Positions 1 through 11,640 of a DNA stretch of 64,000 nt are shown piece by piece. Origin of the DNA: Clarireedia homoeocarpa (lineage: Eukaryota > Ascomycota > Leotiomycetes > Helotiales > Rutstroemiaceae); NCBI GenBank assembly GCA_001465935.1, contig LNKV01000037.1:614341-678340 (forward strand), written 5' to 3'. Under the pieces are notes generated by a model. The model was given only the letters and a program-made list of their open reading frames with translations. It searched no databases and was not told the DNA's origin. Every line of letters begins with the position of its first letter. Within the stretch, counting starts at the first letter, position 1. Made by a program: the position numbers and the translations under genes.

Positions 1-1884
1 TTATTATTATTCTAGATGGATGTGGGACCACTCAGGATTTCATCACTTTAACTCCGATCAACTGTCCGTTCAAACCCTCCAATTGGTTGACTTGGAATCC
101 TCTTCCTGGACTAGGCGTCCTTCATTCAAAATTCATTAAATTAATGTATGCATTATCGCTGCATTTCACGAGAGCTGTTGCTCCGTGGTATACAGAGTAC
201 ATCGACACAGCGTTTACAATGTCAATAGATAGCGTCTGAGGAACAGCAGAAGCAGAGAGCAGTTCATGGCATGTTGTCCTCACGTTCTCGTCTCTGGATG
301 TTGCATACACAAAAAAACATTTTAACCTGTTACTAAAGGATAGACTTGATCATAAGCGCATGTGTGTCCCATCACCGCTGCATATCTGGGACAACATCGA
401 TTCCATCCATATCCCTCCTCACGATAGCGTGGTGGCAGCATTCTTGCTCCTCGCCAGTATTCACTCCCTCCAGCGCCCATGCGATCGACCAGGACTGACT
501 GAGGCGAGGTCGCGGAATAGCATCATGATGACTCTCCCGGCCCCTTGAATCTAGACAAGAGCAGCACATATTCTAGAATATCTCCACCTTTTCTATTCAT
601 ATTGCCGTTCTTCGGAACATTGAAACTCTTTCCACAAGTGTAGATCAAGTTGGCCCAGCTCACTCTTGTTGCTCCTTTTGGGACATTGGACAGAAAAACT
701 CATGATCCGATCGTGAATTGTAAGAGCTACCTTGAGGATCTTCCTGTGCTGATCAAGCAAATCACAATTGAATAGGGATGATCCCCCCTTCAGACGGTTG
801 TACAGGGGAGTTGAAATAGGGGGAATAAAACGGCAATTGATCTGGTCGGTGCGTTGCGTTGCAGCGGTATGTATGTGCCACCATGAGAAAGGCGGTGCAT
901 GAATATGAATGACACTTTGAAAAAGAGCCAGGATGGTGGCCACTTTTATTTGGACGTGATTGTGATTGTTCCTGGTTCCGAAAATGTTACTTGCAAGTAT
1001 TATTGTATTGTATACAGTAGCAGCTTAACTCCCAGGGGTATAGACGATCCGACATGGTGCTGCTTCAGTGTTTGAGATATTTCTAGCCCTGTGGCAAGGT
1101 GGGAAATTGTACTGGGTCCGTCAACATCTCGAATTAAAGCAGCACTTGCTCTTAACTTGAGTTACGTAGTGCAGGGCGGTCTATGGCAGGGATTTCACTA
1201 CAATTTTGGAAATCCGGTCTCAGATGGATTTTCGAGTTGTTCGTTGTTCTCCGAATCGGTTATTTAGAGCGCTTGCAATCTGGACATTGTTGGAGCTTCC
1301 GGTTTGCCGTACTGTACAAGTAGTGACTACGGGCGCTATCATCGCTCATGCGTTTTCTGAGTCGGATCTCGGGTGCGGCGATAAGTTGGAAGTACGAGTA
1401 CTTCCGTACAAAGTATTAGCTTGCGGAATGGCTCAAAAGCCGAAAAGAAGATGCCTTAGTCCAGATGCGTGCGTCGCGGGTAAAACCATGCGTCTTATCC
1501 GAACTCGTACTTGTACCTAACTAACAAAAGTCTCCTAAAATAGATGTAAGTACTTTAGTATAAGATTGTGGCGATTCGCACTGTTCGAGGGATGGCAAGC
1601 GACCTCTCATTGGATCCTTTATGAGCCGAGAAAAGATATCACGGAGCTGCGCCAGCATATCTTCGCGTTTGGAATGATCTTCAATCGCTGTATGAGTATC
1701 GTGAGCGCATTGCATCGCATGACATCGGACGGTAGTTTCGACAGCAGAACTGCAGGTCAACAGTAAACACCGTGAGCAGCTAGCTATCAATGCCATTGGC
1801 TTGGACCGGAGATCTGCAGTTCAAAGTGCCGTCAAGAATGACTCTCGCGCCAGATCACCCCGCGACGTAAGGGAAGCAGAGATA

Positions 1885-1948
1885 GCATGTCCAAGTTTGT
1901 AATTGTATGTTAAAAAGCATGCCCAAGTTTGTACTTGTATATTAAAAG
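1885..1948. repeat. 32-bp tandem duplication, two units
   Basis: Two adjacent 32-bp units (1885-1916 and 1917-1948) both begin GCATG and share a CCAAGTTTGTA core, followed by TTGTAT and a T-AAAA end. They differ at only a few positions. They lie outside any gene I can support. Confidence 0.8.
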
Positions 1949-2280
1949 ATTGCGACATCTACCACTACGTCGTTGAAGTAAAAAGCTTGTAATACGAGGG
2001 TGTTATATTGCCCTAAAACAACAAATAGGGTTAGATTGCATTGCTCGAGGCCAATCTGAGCGACTCTACATACTTCGTTAGAGTCTCTGCCATGGGAATA
2101 CGAGCTTGTCATTATAGCTCACGCAGGAACGGAATTGCTATCGTGTTCGGCAGAAGTGTCTGGTACTGTACGAAGTAGAGCTTTTACATTTTACCAATCC
2201 GAACCGGCGAACGGGATAGGGCATAGGTCATCTCTTGAGCTTAGGAAGGCCCTCAAACCGTTGCCGAGCGAGATTGAGTT

Positions 2281-2329
2281 GGCTTCTGGCGTCTGGCTTC
2301 TGGCTTCTGGCTGCTGGCTGCTGGCTTTC
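2281..2329. repeat. 7-bp tandem repeat (GGCTTCT), seven units
   Basis: Seven consecutive heptamers of the form GGCTTCT/GGCTGCT/GGCGTCT. This is a small minisatellite in intergenic sequence. Confidence 0.8.
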
Positions 2330-2510
2330 GCGGACTGGGGATTGTTGACAAGATGCAGCACGTACTCGGTAGATAATGGATCAATGCGTGAGATTGATCC
2401 ATCCTTCAAAGCGCAAGATGGGATGGTCAGTAGTTGGTCCTACGTTCTTCCTACGGGAATTTACCTTGTTGTCTTCGTCACGACCACACATACAGAAGGA
2501 TTTTACAAAG

Positions 2511-2541
2511 ATCTGGAGATTTGGAGATTTGGAGATTTGGA
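2511..2541. repeat. 8-bp tandem repeat (TTTGGAGA)
   Basis: Three to four units of TTTGGAGA in tandem, in the same gene-poor region as the heptamer repeat. Confidence 0.75.
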
Positions 2542-2940
2542 TGAGCAAACCGACATTGAGAGAGCACGGTGAGCCAGTCCATCATCAAAGTACTTCGTAT
2601 TTATTGTACGAAGCACCACAGGCCACAAGCAAAGGAACGTCTGAGCAATACGGAGTACGTTACTTCGTACTCTGACACTTGTATGGGACGGTGAAACCCA
2701 CAGCCTCCTTGAAATGACTGGCTTGACCCAATATCGAGACGGACCACAGAAGCCCCGGGTGGTCGGCCGTACCAACGTTACTGTAAGCAGCAGCAGCCCA
2801 GCGCAGGAACTTGGACGTGAAGCCGACTAGTATCCAGTACGGAAGGACTCGCATCCAATAACAATACTTCGCTCCCTCGTCTGTTGATCGTTTTAGTCCC
2901 CTTACGCGTCCCCACTCCCAACCCAGTCCGTTCATTGGTC

Positions 2941-3035
2941 CATCCATCCATCCATCCATCCACCCACCCAATCCACCCAATCCGCCCATCCCATCCACCC
3001 ATCCCACCCATCCCCAAACCTCCCAAACATCCAAT
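2941..3035. repeat. CCAT/CCCA-rich low-complexity stretch
   Basis: A one-strand C/A/T-rich run starts with five CCAT units and degenerates into CCCA/CCAAT variants. It explains the artificial Gly/Trp/Asp-rich frame on the opposite strand. It sits about 450-550 bp upstream of the GH72 start codon, so it could form part of that promoter. Confidence 0.75.
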
Positions 3036-3490
3036 TCTAATACTTGTGGTACCTGGCCATGTAATTCCACGCTCTTTTTATCTCTTTTCCAGAACCGTCC
3101 GTCTTCCATCACATCATCCATTCAATCAGCCAACTTTTCCAAGTTACCCTCTTGGCCACTAAATCCGCGTTTGAAGATTAATAGTCCGATTTTGCAACAA
3201 CGACACTCTTTCAAGTCCCTTTCGATCTCTTCACACACTCTCGTTGATTCATTTTCCTGTCTCGGTCCTTCAGTAATTCTGCGGTGCGGTTGCTGTCGAG
3301 AGGAAAATTTGAAATTACACCCCCTCACACTCGCTCTTACCCTCTCCTACATACCAACTTCTTGAAACTATTTGTAGAGAGCTCCTCTTCAAGGCCAAAC
3401 AATCCCGAAGACGGACACTCAATTCCCAATTTTCAAACTTCATTTATCCATAGCCTATTACCTTAACTCAAGCCTTTCACATTGATCGCA

Positions 3491-5364
3491 ATGAAGACCG
3501 TCGGTCTTGCTTCAGTCGCTGCGGCGGCATTGAGCGGAGCGCTTTTCGCGTCGTCTGCAGCTGCTGCTGACCTCCCTCCTATTGTCATTAAGGTATGCTC
3601 GGATCTCTTACATACACACCCACACGTCAATATGCATAGCGCAATACTCATTAGCGTCCTAGGGTTCTCACTTCTTCTACGAGAACGGCACCGAATTCTT
3701 CATTCGTGGTGTAGCATATCAACAAGACGTTAATTCTAATGGCTCAACCACCGATTCGGCCACCTTCACTGATCCTCTTGCGGACGAAGCCGGTTGCACT
3801 AGAGATATCCCTCTTCTCAAAGAACTTGGCACAAACGTTATTCGTGTCTATGCCATCAATGCTTCATTGGACCACTCTGCTTGTATGAGCATGCTTAACG
3901 ATGCTGGAATCTATGTTATCCAAGATTTGTCCAACCCATCATCCTCTATCAACCGAAATGATCCCACTTGGACCACTGATCTCTATGCCTCCTATGCTGC
4001 CGTCATTGAGTATGTTCATTCCCTGCTACCTAATTGCTTTCGTCCCTTGACTTTCCCCGGAAGCCCCAATGTCAACGTACTGCCTTGTGCCAATCTCTAG
4101 GCTATATGCTAATCTTCATATTCCACAGTGCCATGGCCCCATACTCTAATGTGCTTGGTTTCTTTGCCGGTAACGAAGTCTCAAACGACAAGAACAACAC
4201 CAACGCCAGTGCTTTCGTCAAGGCAGCCGTTCGTGATATGAAGGCTTATATCAAGACCAAGAACTACAGATCCATTGGTGTAGGATACGCTACCAACGAC
4301 GACGCAAACATTCGTATTGATTTGGCTCACTATTTCAACTGCGGTGACCAGAGTGAAGCTATTGACTTCTGGGGTTACAACATCTACTCGTGGTGTGGTG
4401 ATTCTTCATTCACCAAGTCCGGATACGATCAGAGAACACTCGAATTCGCTAACTACTCTGTCCCTGCATTCTTCGCTGAATATGGTTGCAACACTGTCCA
4501 GCCCCGTCCATTCACTGAAGTGCAGGCTATCTTTGGCGACCAAATGACCGGTGTTTGGTCAGGAGGAATTGTCTACATGTACTTCCAGGAGGCAAACGAT
4601 TATGGTGAGTTTCGACTTTTAGCCATCTATGCCGTGGTCAACTAACACAAAGTCTAGGTCTTGTATCCGTTTCCGGAAACACCGTCAGCAAGCTTGCTGA
4701 TTTCACTGCTCTTTCATCGCAACTTGCTAAGGCTACTCCAAGCTCGACTGCCTCATCCGCTTACACCGTCACCAACACCCAAGCCCAAGCCTGCCCAGCC
4801 ACTGGTGCTGATTGGGCTGCGTCTAGCAATCTCCCTCCGATTGCCAATGCTCAACTTTGCGAGTGTATGGTGAGCTCCCTCTCGTGTGTCGCTAGCAGTG
4901 GTGTCTCTGGCAACAAGAGCGCTGAGCTCTTCGACTATGTTTGTGGTTCTAATAGCGCTGCATGTGCTGGTATTGGCAAAAACGCTACCACCGGTGTATA
5001 TGGCGCATACTCCATGTGCTCATCATCTCAGCAACTTTCATTCGTTTTCGACCAATACTACAAGTCACAAAACAAGGCATCTACTGCCTGTGATTTCAAT
5101 GGGAGTGCAAAGCTTCAATCGGGATCGACCAGCTCCAGCTGCTCCAGTCTTTTGAGCCAAGCCGGAACTGCTGGTACTGGAACTGTCACCTCAGCCCCAA
5201 CCGGCACTGGCTCCGCCTCCGGCAAAGGCAAATCATCTAGCACTTCCACTAGCAAAAGTGCTGCCGGTGCTGTGACTGTTCCCCGTCTTGACATGGGTTT
5301 GTTGCAGTTGGGAGCGTACCTCTTGGCTGCTGGTATGGCAGGAGCTGGTATGATTCTGTTGTAG
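3491..5364 (+). CDS. GPI-anchored GH72 beta-1,3-glucanosyltransferase with X8/CBM43 domain (Gas/Gel family)
   Basis: The enzyme elongates and branches cell-wall beta-1,3-glucan at the outer face of the plasma membrane. Exons: 3491-3592, 3663-4009, 4129-4604, 4658-5364, giving 543 aa. A signal peptide (about residues 1-27, ending SSAAAA) precedes GSHFFYENG and FFIRGVAYQQDV, both typical of GH72. The two catalytic glutamates fit FFAGNE (acid/base) and FFAEYGCN (nucleophile). A Cys-rich X8/CBM43 module follows (CECMVSSLSC through ACDFNG), then a Ser/Thr-rich linker and a hydrophobic C-terminal tail suited to GPI attachment. The second intron has a clear TGCTAAT branch site. Length and domain order match Gas1/Gas2/Gel-type members that carry X8. 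I cannot say which paralogue it is. Confidence 0.95.
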
Positions 5365-6002
5365 ATGGTGCTCACTGTAGTATTATACATGGCGTCCGCT
5401 TTACTCTTTTTGGATGAGCGCAACGTCTATATCTTCTAAACCTATCCACCTTTCGCCTTGCTGTTCTCTCCTTATTGTTATAGTTGTCATATCGAGCGTC
5501 TCCTCATTCTTATCTTGACCTCTTATGATGGTAGTTGGGCTACTTAATTTGTATATCGCACATTGCATGATAGACAGGGGTTGAGAATAAAATTGAAAAT
5601 CCAAAAAGTCCATGTTCCCTTTATAAAATCTTATGTGTGCTGTGTTCAAAAGACTTGTGAATACCAATAATCTGTTGCTTGACTGCAAACCATGCTAGAT
5701 CGACCCCTCGGGTGCCTGAGGCATATACAAACAAAACAAAACACTACAAGCACGACATCGCTTAGCTTACGTCTCCGATTACACGTCTAAGACCTTTCAG
5801 AAAGGCTTTATCTGGATGTTTTGCCTTGCCTTTTGCGCCGTTCTCAAGTTCACCTAGGAGCTGTATACAACGTCTCATAAGTCAGTTGGCTATTCTGGTT
5901 GACTGGCCACCTCGCTGTCTACTCTCAATTGAAAAGTCAGAAGACAAGAAAAGGCGGTGTTCAGCATTCTTAAGTGGCTTAAAGGTCCAAGAACAAGAGA
6001 AA
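5365..6002. other. Intergenic region
   Basis: About 640 bp between two plus-strand genes. It should hold the GH72 3' UTR and the carrier promoter. No further gene is seen. Confidence 0.6.
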
Positions 6003-7088
6003 ATGGCCGATGCTGTAGCAGAATTGGAGGAAGGCGGTTTCAAGAGAACACTGAAGGATCTTTTTGCTGGAGCTGCTGGAGGGATCGCTCAGGTCTTGTT
6101 GGGTAAGTGGAATACTGAGAACTGAAAAGTGCTTCTTTTATACTTTCTGAGACTGGAGAATTATCACGTGGAAACCGAGAGATGTGGTAGAGGGGATGAA
6201 ACGGTCATCTAGTGATGAGAGTCATACATTGCGTACATTACAAGTACCTGAACATACAATCTGATGCCGTATACAGGTCAACCATTCGATATTGTCAAAG
6301 TCCGCCTTCAAACAACAAGTCAATATGCCAATGCTCTTGAAGCCGCGCAGACTATTTATCGTACCGAAGGACCACTCGCTTTCTACAAGGGAACTCTTAC
6401 TCCATTGATTGGTATCGGCGCTTGTGTTTCTGTACAATTTGGTGCTTTCCATCAAGCACGCCGTTACCTCGAATCGTATAATACCTCTCGCAACCCCACA
6501 TCCCCTGGTTTGTCATATTCACAATATTATGCTGCCGGTGCATTTGCTGGTATTGCAAATTCTGGTATCTCTGGGCCCATTGAGCATGTAAGAATCAGGC
6601 TACAGACTCAACCACATGGAGCCGGAAGACTCTACAATGGCCCACTAGACTGTGTACGTAAGCTCTCGGCCCATGAGGGTGTTTTAAAAGGCCTCTACCG
6701 TGGCGAAGCCGTTACCATTCTTCGCGAAGCGCAAGCTTACGGTATTTGGTTCCTTTCCTTCGAGTACATGATGAATAGCGATGCTGCTCGAAACAAAATC
6801 GAACGCAAAGATATTCCAAGTTGGAAAATTGCATTCTACGGTGGTCTCGCTGGAGAAGCTCTTTGGCTCGCTAGCTATCCCTTTGATGTAGTCAAGAGCA
6901 AAATGCAGAGTGATGGATTTGGTGAGAAGATGAAATACAAGGGAATGAGAGACTGTTTTGCCCAGACCTGGAGAGTGGAAGGAATGAGAGGTTTTTGGAA
7001 AGGAATCTTCCCGACATTACTGAGGGCTATGCCCGTCAGCGCTGGCACCTTCGCGGTGGTAGAAATGACTATGAGAGCAATCTCCTAA
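6003..7088 (+). CDS. Mitochondrial carrier, Ymc1/Ymc2-like
   Basis: An inner-membrane solute carrier. Exons 6003-6102 and 6277-7088 give 303 aa. Three carrier repeats are visible through their Px[DE]xx[KR] signatures: QPFDIVKVRLQ, GPIEHVRIRLQ (the proline-first form is degenerate here) and YPFDVVKSKMQ. The start LKDLFAGAAGGIAQVLLGQP and the phrase LTPLIGIGACVSVQFG closely resemble yeast Ymc1/Ymc2, carriers linked to glycine/amino-acid transport and mitochondrial glutamate metabolism. The single intron splits the codon just before QPFD, a common position. The chosen ATG gives a short hydrophilic N-terminus, as usual for the family. The substrate cannot be read from sequence; carnitine/ornithine-type carriers are relatives. 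Confidence 0.88.
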
Positions 7089-7673
7089 GAATAAAATTAA
7101 AGCTGCGAAACTGGATACACCAAGATTTAGGATGATATCATGGCGACTATCTGGTTCCGTACCGGCTACCATTTAGTAACCGCGGAGTTAACTTTCAACA
7201 TGTCAAGAAAAGATTAAATCGCAAGGACAGAATTCGGCTGGATCCCCTGGAAGACGTATTTGTAGATACAGCCAACCACCGAAATCGTAAAAAATTCCAG
7301 CCTCCACCCATCTTGCTTGACTTGACTTGCTGCCACTTGGTTATGAGCTGCAGGATATAAGTGTACCAGTCCTTGACATCTCCACATTTGGCAAGACCGT
7401 CGCCTATTGTTGTGCTCTTTAAAATATAAATGACGTTTACTCGGCCGGGTTTTCGAAAGATATATCACCAAATTTTGGGAATAACCTCAAATCTTCTCTT
7501 ATGATCAAAGTAAATCAAACAAATTTGATTACATATTTCAAGATATTATTTTTCCAATAAAATAATTTTCATCAAAATAAATTGATTAAATAATAAGTCA
7601 TAATCATTTACATTAAGAGTACTTTGACAAATTTAGATTACCGCGTAATTCGGTGATGTATCTTTCAAAACAC
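7089..7673. other. Intergenic region between convergent genes
   Basis: Converging 3' ends of the carrier and the minus-strand membrane protein. The interval about 7500-7610 is notably A/T-rich. No gene is seen. Confidence 0.6.
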
Positions 7674-9620
7674 CTATGAATACACAACACCAGCCCTTGG
7701 ATTCCTTACTTCGACCGGATCTGCGAGCTTCAATCTGTGCCCCGGTGCAGGGCCATAATCCTCAACCTCTCCCAGTTGTACTTCTCTTGCCTTCATACCG
7801 TCCACGAGCTTTTTCATGGGTGCGTTCGAGCCAGAACCACGTAGTAACGGTGCATCAAAAGCCTTACCGGTCTCAATGGGATTGAAAGAGACGCTTCGAC
7901 CCAAGCTCGACCATCCTATATAGGTTGGTGTAATGAGCAGGGTGCACAATGTTACCAGAGCAGCAGCTCCAATAAGATAGCGAAAGTCCGAATGATAGAC
8001 ATTGTGCCTCGTGGTTTGATCCATAACCACCACTTGTGGAGCCGGGGCAGTGGTGGTATTGCGGTAGGGAAAATCGGCCGCTGCCAGCGAGACTCGGAAG
8101 GCTATGGAATTAAGTGAGTTAAGTATGTGCGATGTTGGATCGGTCCAACTCTGGTTGCAGCCGCTTGGAGCTCCAAGATCTGTGAGGTTTGTCATAGTTG
8201 GATGGTCTGGGAATACCAGAAACTGGTTGGATAGAGTGTCTGGGAAGCTTGAATATACGTCGACTGCGCCGCCAAATGTATAGGTGGCGTTGGAGGAGAA
8301 GAGATTGAGTGCTGCGAGGTAGATGCCACCGATAGTCCAATGGGCGTATGTGCCGCCACCGTCTATAATCCCTTGAGTGGCTACCGGTTGGTACGATTTA
8401 ACTTGACCGTTTAGAAGCATATCATCAAGGACGAGGCTGTTATTGGTAATTTTGACAGGATATCGCAGTGTGGCCGGCACTAAATAGCAGGACCGCTTGA
8501 TGGTGGTTCCTTGGCACATATAGTTGTCATCATACCAGGCCTTGGTGGTATAGACTACTTCCATCGTGATGTAATTGGTGGTGTAATTATCTGGTCCCAT
8601 TCCTGATGTTCCCTGAATTCCCCAGGAGACGCTGAATGGAGATCTAGTTGCGCCAACTACGTGAGAAAGTGCTTCGAAATCGGCTGGTCCGCTAGTTGTG
8701 TTACATATCGCTGAAAGGCCTCCGGCATCGACATAGCCAGTACAGGTGTCATTACAACCAGAAAAGCCTGTCGTGATCAGACGCCCACTGTTGAAGTCGT
8801 TGAATGCTGCAGTCATCGGCTGCGTCATGAGTAATTCGGTGGACCCACGCCCGGCTTGAAATGCCGTGAAACCCCAGGGAATTTCTGGTGCGATACGAGC
8901 TGTTATGTTGACCGGCTCGACCTTTTCGACACTGACCGTGGAGGAGGCTCTTTGCATCAGAGGTTGATCAATCACCATGACGGTGACGGCAATACTTGCC
9001 AGAGTCACCCAGCTAATTTGCGTGCCAGCGGTCAAGGCGGAGAAGAACCCATCGGCATGAGACCAGTGGTAATGGAGATCGCCAATTGTGCCTCCCCGCA
9101 GCGCTTTGTACCACCACGCCATCTTTGCGCCTTGTTTGAAAGAAAACTGCGCAAGTATATTGGACAGGGTCGTGAAAGCGGCAATATAGACGGTAGGGGA
9201 TATCGTCCATGCTGAAGGCGACTGTCCCTTGGAGACTACAAGAACAATGATGGAAGCAACCATGAAAAGGAAAGATCCGATCAAAGCCGACACACCGGCT
9301 ATAGGAAACTGCTTCCATCCGGGCTCCCACACATCGCCATCGTAAGGTGGTGGAGGATAGTCTTGCTCTTGCGGTGTGTTCAAAGCACCTTTCCTTTCGT
9401 CTGCTTTCGTTATGTCCTCCAGACTTGTATCGCTGGACACAGGATGCCCGGTCGTGATTTCCGGAGCGTTCTTGCTCGCCATTGTTCTTTTCCTTTCTCT
9501 TGCCTTCCTATCTCTCAGAATATTGTCCTCGTCTGGGCAGCCTTCGTTATTATTCAAGTACGGCCCCAGATCCCGATCACCTAGCAGATTGTCAAACTCG
9601 GGCTGCGGCGACAGAGCCAT
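7674..9620 (-). CDS. Multipass fungal membrane protein with large glycosylated ectodomain (DUF3176-like layout)
   Basis: A single-exon 648-aa protein of unknown function. A hydrophilic N-terminus (about 1-105, with a PPPPYDGD motif) is followed by three hydrophobic spans at roughly 108-130, 140-162 and 190-222. Next comes an ectodomain of about 340 residues with many N-x-S/T sites and paired cysteines, a fourth span near 560-583 (LIGAAALVTLCTLLITP), and a cytosolic tail. The pattern of an N-terminal TM cluster with an AxxSFKQG..KWAWWY-like stretch, a long ectodomain and one C-terminal TM is that of the large fungal DUF3176-type family, whose role is unknown. I infer membership from layout only. 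The start ATG at 9618-9620 is the first in frame. Confidence 0.8.
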   Translation of the reverse strand: MALSPQPEFDNLLGDRDLGPYLNNNEGCPDEDNILRDRKARERKRTMASKNAPEITTGHPVSSDTSLEDITKADERKGALNTPQEQDYPPPPYDGDVWEPGWKQFPIAGVSALIGSFLFMVASIIVLVVSKGQSPSAWTISPTVYIAAFTTLSNILAQFSFKQGAKMAWWYKALRGGTIGDLHYHWSHADGFFSALTAGTQISWVTLASIAVTVMVIDQPLMQRASSTVSVEKVEPVNITARIAPEIPWGFTAFQAGRGSTELLMTQPMTAAFNDFNSGRLITTGFSGCNDTCTGYVDAGGLSAICNTTSGPADFEALSHVVGATRSPFSVSWGIQGTSGMGPDNYTTNYITMEVVYTTKAWYDDNYMCQGTTIKRSCYLVPATLRYPVKITNNSLVLDDMLLNGQVKSYQPVATQGIIDGGGTYAHWTIGGIYLAALNLFSSNATYTFGGAVDVYSSFPDTLSNQFLVFPDHPTMTNLTDLGAPSGCNQSWTDPTSHILNSLNSIAFRVSLAAADFPYRNTTTAPAPQVVVMDQTTRHNVYHSDFRYLIGAAALVTLCTLLITPTYIGWSSLGRSVSFNPIETGKAFDAPLLRGSGSNAPMKKLVDGMKAREVQLGEVEDYGPAPGHRLKLADPVEVRNPRAGVVYS

Positions 9621-10058
9621 GTCTGTAAGAGTTCAAGCTCGAAGGATTTTGACAAGAATTGTTGTGGACAAGTCATTCATTCGTTCATTTTATTCTATTC
9701 TAAATAAAATCAAAACATCTGGGATTTTTACGCAAAGTATAACACGACGGATAATGTCAAGCGGGTCTTTTTTTTTTTTTACGTAGGTAGAACTAACTTA
9801 TTTGTGGCTCTGGTGGTTGGCGATCGGCGTCTGGTATTGGTCGTTTTACGTGTTGAAAGCACAGCAAAGTCAGCCGCAGACATGGGAGGCAAAGGGACAG
9901 CGGATTTCTGCATGAAACTCTCCCACTTCTTAGATTTTCAACATTTGAGATCCGGAAAACTCCTGTCTTCCCTTATTTGCAAGATATCATGCTGAGGACT
10001 GTACATGTGTAGGTTTTCAAGTGAACGTAACTGCGCCATGTATCTCATATCCAGTACA
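9621..10058. promoter_or_regulatory. Divergent promoter region
   Basis: 438 bp between the divergent starts of the membrane protein (minus) and the secreted protein (plus). It contains a poly-T run at about 9769-9780. It probably holds both promoters. No coding potential is recognised. Confidence 0.5.
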
Positions 10059-10874
10059 ATGCGTCGTCTTTTACTATGCCTCATTGTTTTTGCATTTCCA
10101 GCATACAGCGCACTCGCGACAAATGAAAGCTTTATATATCCGGGTGCCTCGAAAAATGCTACGGCGAATGTCTCCGATATTGCCGTTTACAGAAACGACA
10201 GCATGATCGTCGAGTACAGCCAATTCGCAAACACAACTACTCTTACCATGTGGATGAATTGCTTCGACTCTCAGGAGACTGCCCTTGAGGCTGATTCATG
10301 GGGTCCGTCGGACAGTACACAGATGTACGCATCACAGGTATCCGGGTTCGGACCTTGTGAGTTCAATTGTTCCTTTTGCGTACAACAAACCCGTACGTAC
10401 AGTCACGTACAGCACATACTAACAGCTCGAAACCTAGACGAAAACACCGGCCTCCTCAAGTGGTCCTTCGCCAACGGCTACCTCAGCACCAGCAACCAAA
10501 CCTACTGTCGCTTTCTCCTATACAATGAATCTATCGTAAGCTGCGCCTGGGGGCCCTGGGACAAAAATGTCTCTTCGCCCGTCCAGACCGGCTACTTTGA
10601 CGCCCAAACACTGTTTGCGTACTCGCCTGTTTTCCGGCTCTTTACCAACGCGACGAGTAGCAGACAGCCTACTCTGTGGACGAAGAAGGCTACCGCTACG
10701 GAGGAAACGGTAGACGCGTCGAAAACGATATCCACAACGCAGGCGGCGACGTGCCCACCCTCGGGGATTCCGCCAAGTCCGATTCCGACGGAGTGGGCGG
10801 TGGACAGATGGCCCCCGTTGATGGATGGACTGGAGTTTCCGTTTGATCCAAAGGCGATAGGGCAGAACGCATAG
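10059..10874 (+). CDS. Small secreted protein, unknown function
   Basis: I do not recognise a family. Exons 10059-10356 and 10438-10874 give 244 aa. The chosen ATG begins MRRLLLCLIVFAFPAYSALA, a textbook signal peptide; an earlier in-frame ATG at 10005 would bury it. The mature part has several N-glycosylation sites (NES, NAT, NVS, NDS) and a Pro-rich tail. The proposed 81-nt intron begins GTGAGT, has a TACTAAC branch site and ends CTAG. Its length is a multiple of three and it has no stop, so an unspliced mRNA would still translate (27 extra residues, Cys-rich). It lies head-to-head with the membrane protein upstream. Confidence 0.7.
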   Translation: MRRLLLCLIVFAFPAYSALATNESFIYPGASKNATANVSDIAVYRNDSMIVEYSQFANTTTLTMWMNCFDSQETALEADSWGPSDSTQMYASQVSGFGPCEFNCSFCVQQTRTYSHVQHILTARNLDENTGLLKWSFANGYLSTSNQTYCRFLLYNESIVSCAWGPWDKNVSSPVQTGYFDAQTLFAYSPVFRLFTNATSSRQPTLWTKKATATEETVDASKTISTTQAATCPPSGIPPSPIPTEWAVDRWPPLMDGLEFPFDPKAIGQNA

Positions 10875-11640
10875 GTGCTGGGAAGGGGGAACTGTGGTTT
10901 GGGACTCTGGTTTTCCTGGCGGAGATTTTCCAGTGTTCGAAGCTGATCGCCATGTATGAATTGGGTGAATCAACGAAGTTTAGGGACTTTGGTCATTCGT
11001 TTGATTGAGAGTGTGCAAAATAAGAGCATGGGTGTGGGAAATTGGTTAATTCGATCATTGATGTGGCGCAGAAGGAGTTAGTGACGCGGTGGATTGTACA
11101 TAGTGGCATCTGCAACAGAAGCAGAGAATAAATTCATGAAGTCAACTAGAAGTATGAGATATGTAACAGGAGGCATTGCGAAAGCGCCAGGCCATTTTGG
11201 GGGTTAATAGACGAGGGTGAGGAAGTGAAAGAGCAGGGAGTTTGAAAGCCGCCTCATGAAAGCCATGCTGCCACCTAATCGATATACAATGGAATACAGT
11301 TTCATGTAACGTTCTAGGACGAGACTGTATATGTTGTGGGAAGGTGTCTCGTCTAATGAGTCCTTAAATTTAAGCTTGTTTGAGATGCAGGGAAAGAAGC
11401 CAGGGGTTGTAGATGGGGGCGGTGCGTTTTCGGAGACTTACAGGTTGACCCACCTGTCGTTACACAAGTTCAACAACTCCTCAGATATGCAGGCTATGTT
11501 GAATTACCTTGTGGACATCGAATCATATAGTGTGATCATAGGTCATAGGCTAATCTCGATAGCAGTATTAGCTTTGCAAGTACAATTCTCATCTTCAAAA
11601 CTGCTGATACCTCAACTGTACTTTATTGAAAGGCTCGCCT
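10875..11640. other. Intergenic region between convergent genes
   Basis: About 770 bp between the secreted-protein stop and the COG3 stop codon. The open frame at 11331-11663 runs into the COG3 3' end and has no recognisable motif. No gene is supported. Confidence 0.6.

Larger units (their letters stand above)
1..3490. other. Gene-poor leader region
   Basis: No convincing gene is seen in about 3.5 kb. The open frames are short, lack recognisable motifs and overlap each other on both strands. The stretch holds several short tandem repeats (listed separately), a cluster of TACTTCGTA-type motifs between about 1390 and 2870, and a pyrimidine-rich CCAT/CCCA stretch at about 2941-3035. The last few hundred bases are presumably promoter and 5' leader of the downstream GH72 gene. 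Confidence 0.6.

Noticed and set aside
593..943. 116-codon minus-strand open frame
   Set aside because: No domain, signal or splice context; composition looks random. Left as intergenic.
2660..3121. 153-codon minus-strand frame rich in Gly, Trp and Asp
   Set aside because: It is the translation of the CCAT/CCCA low-complexity stretch, not a protein gene.
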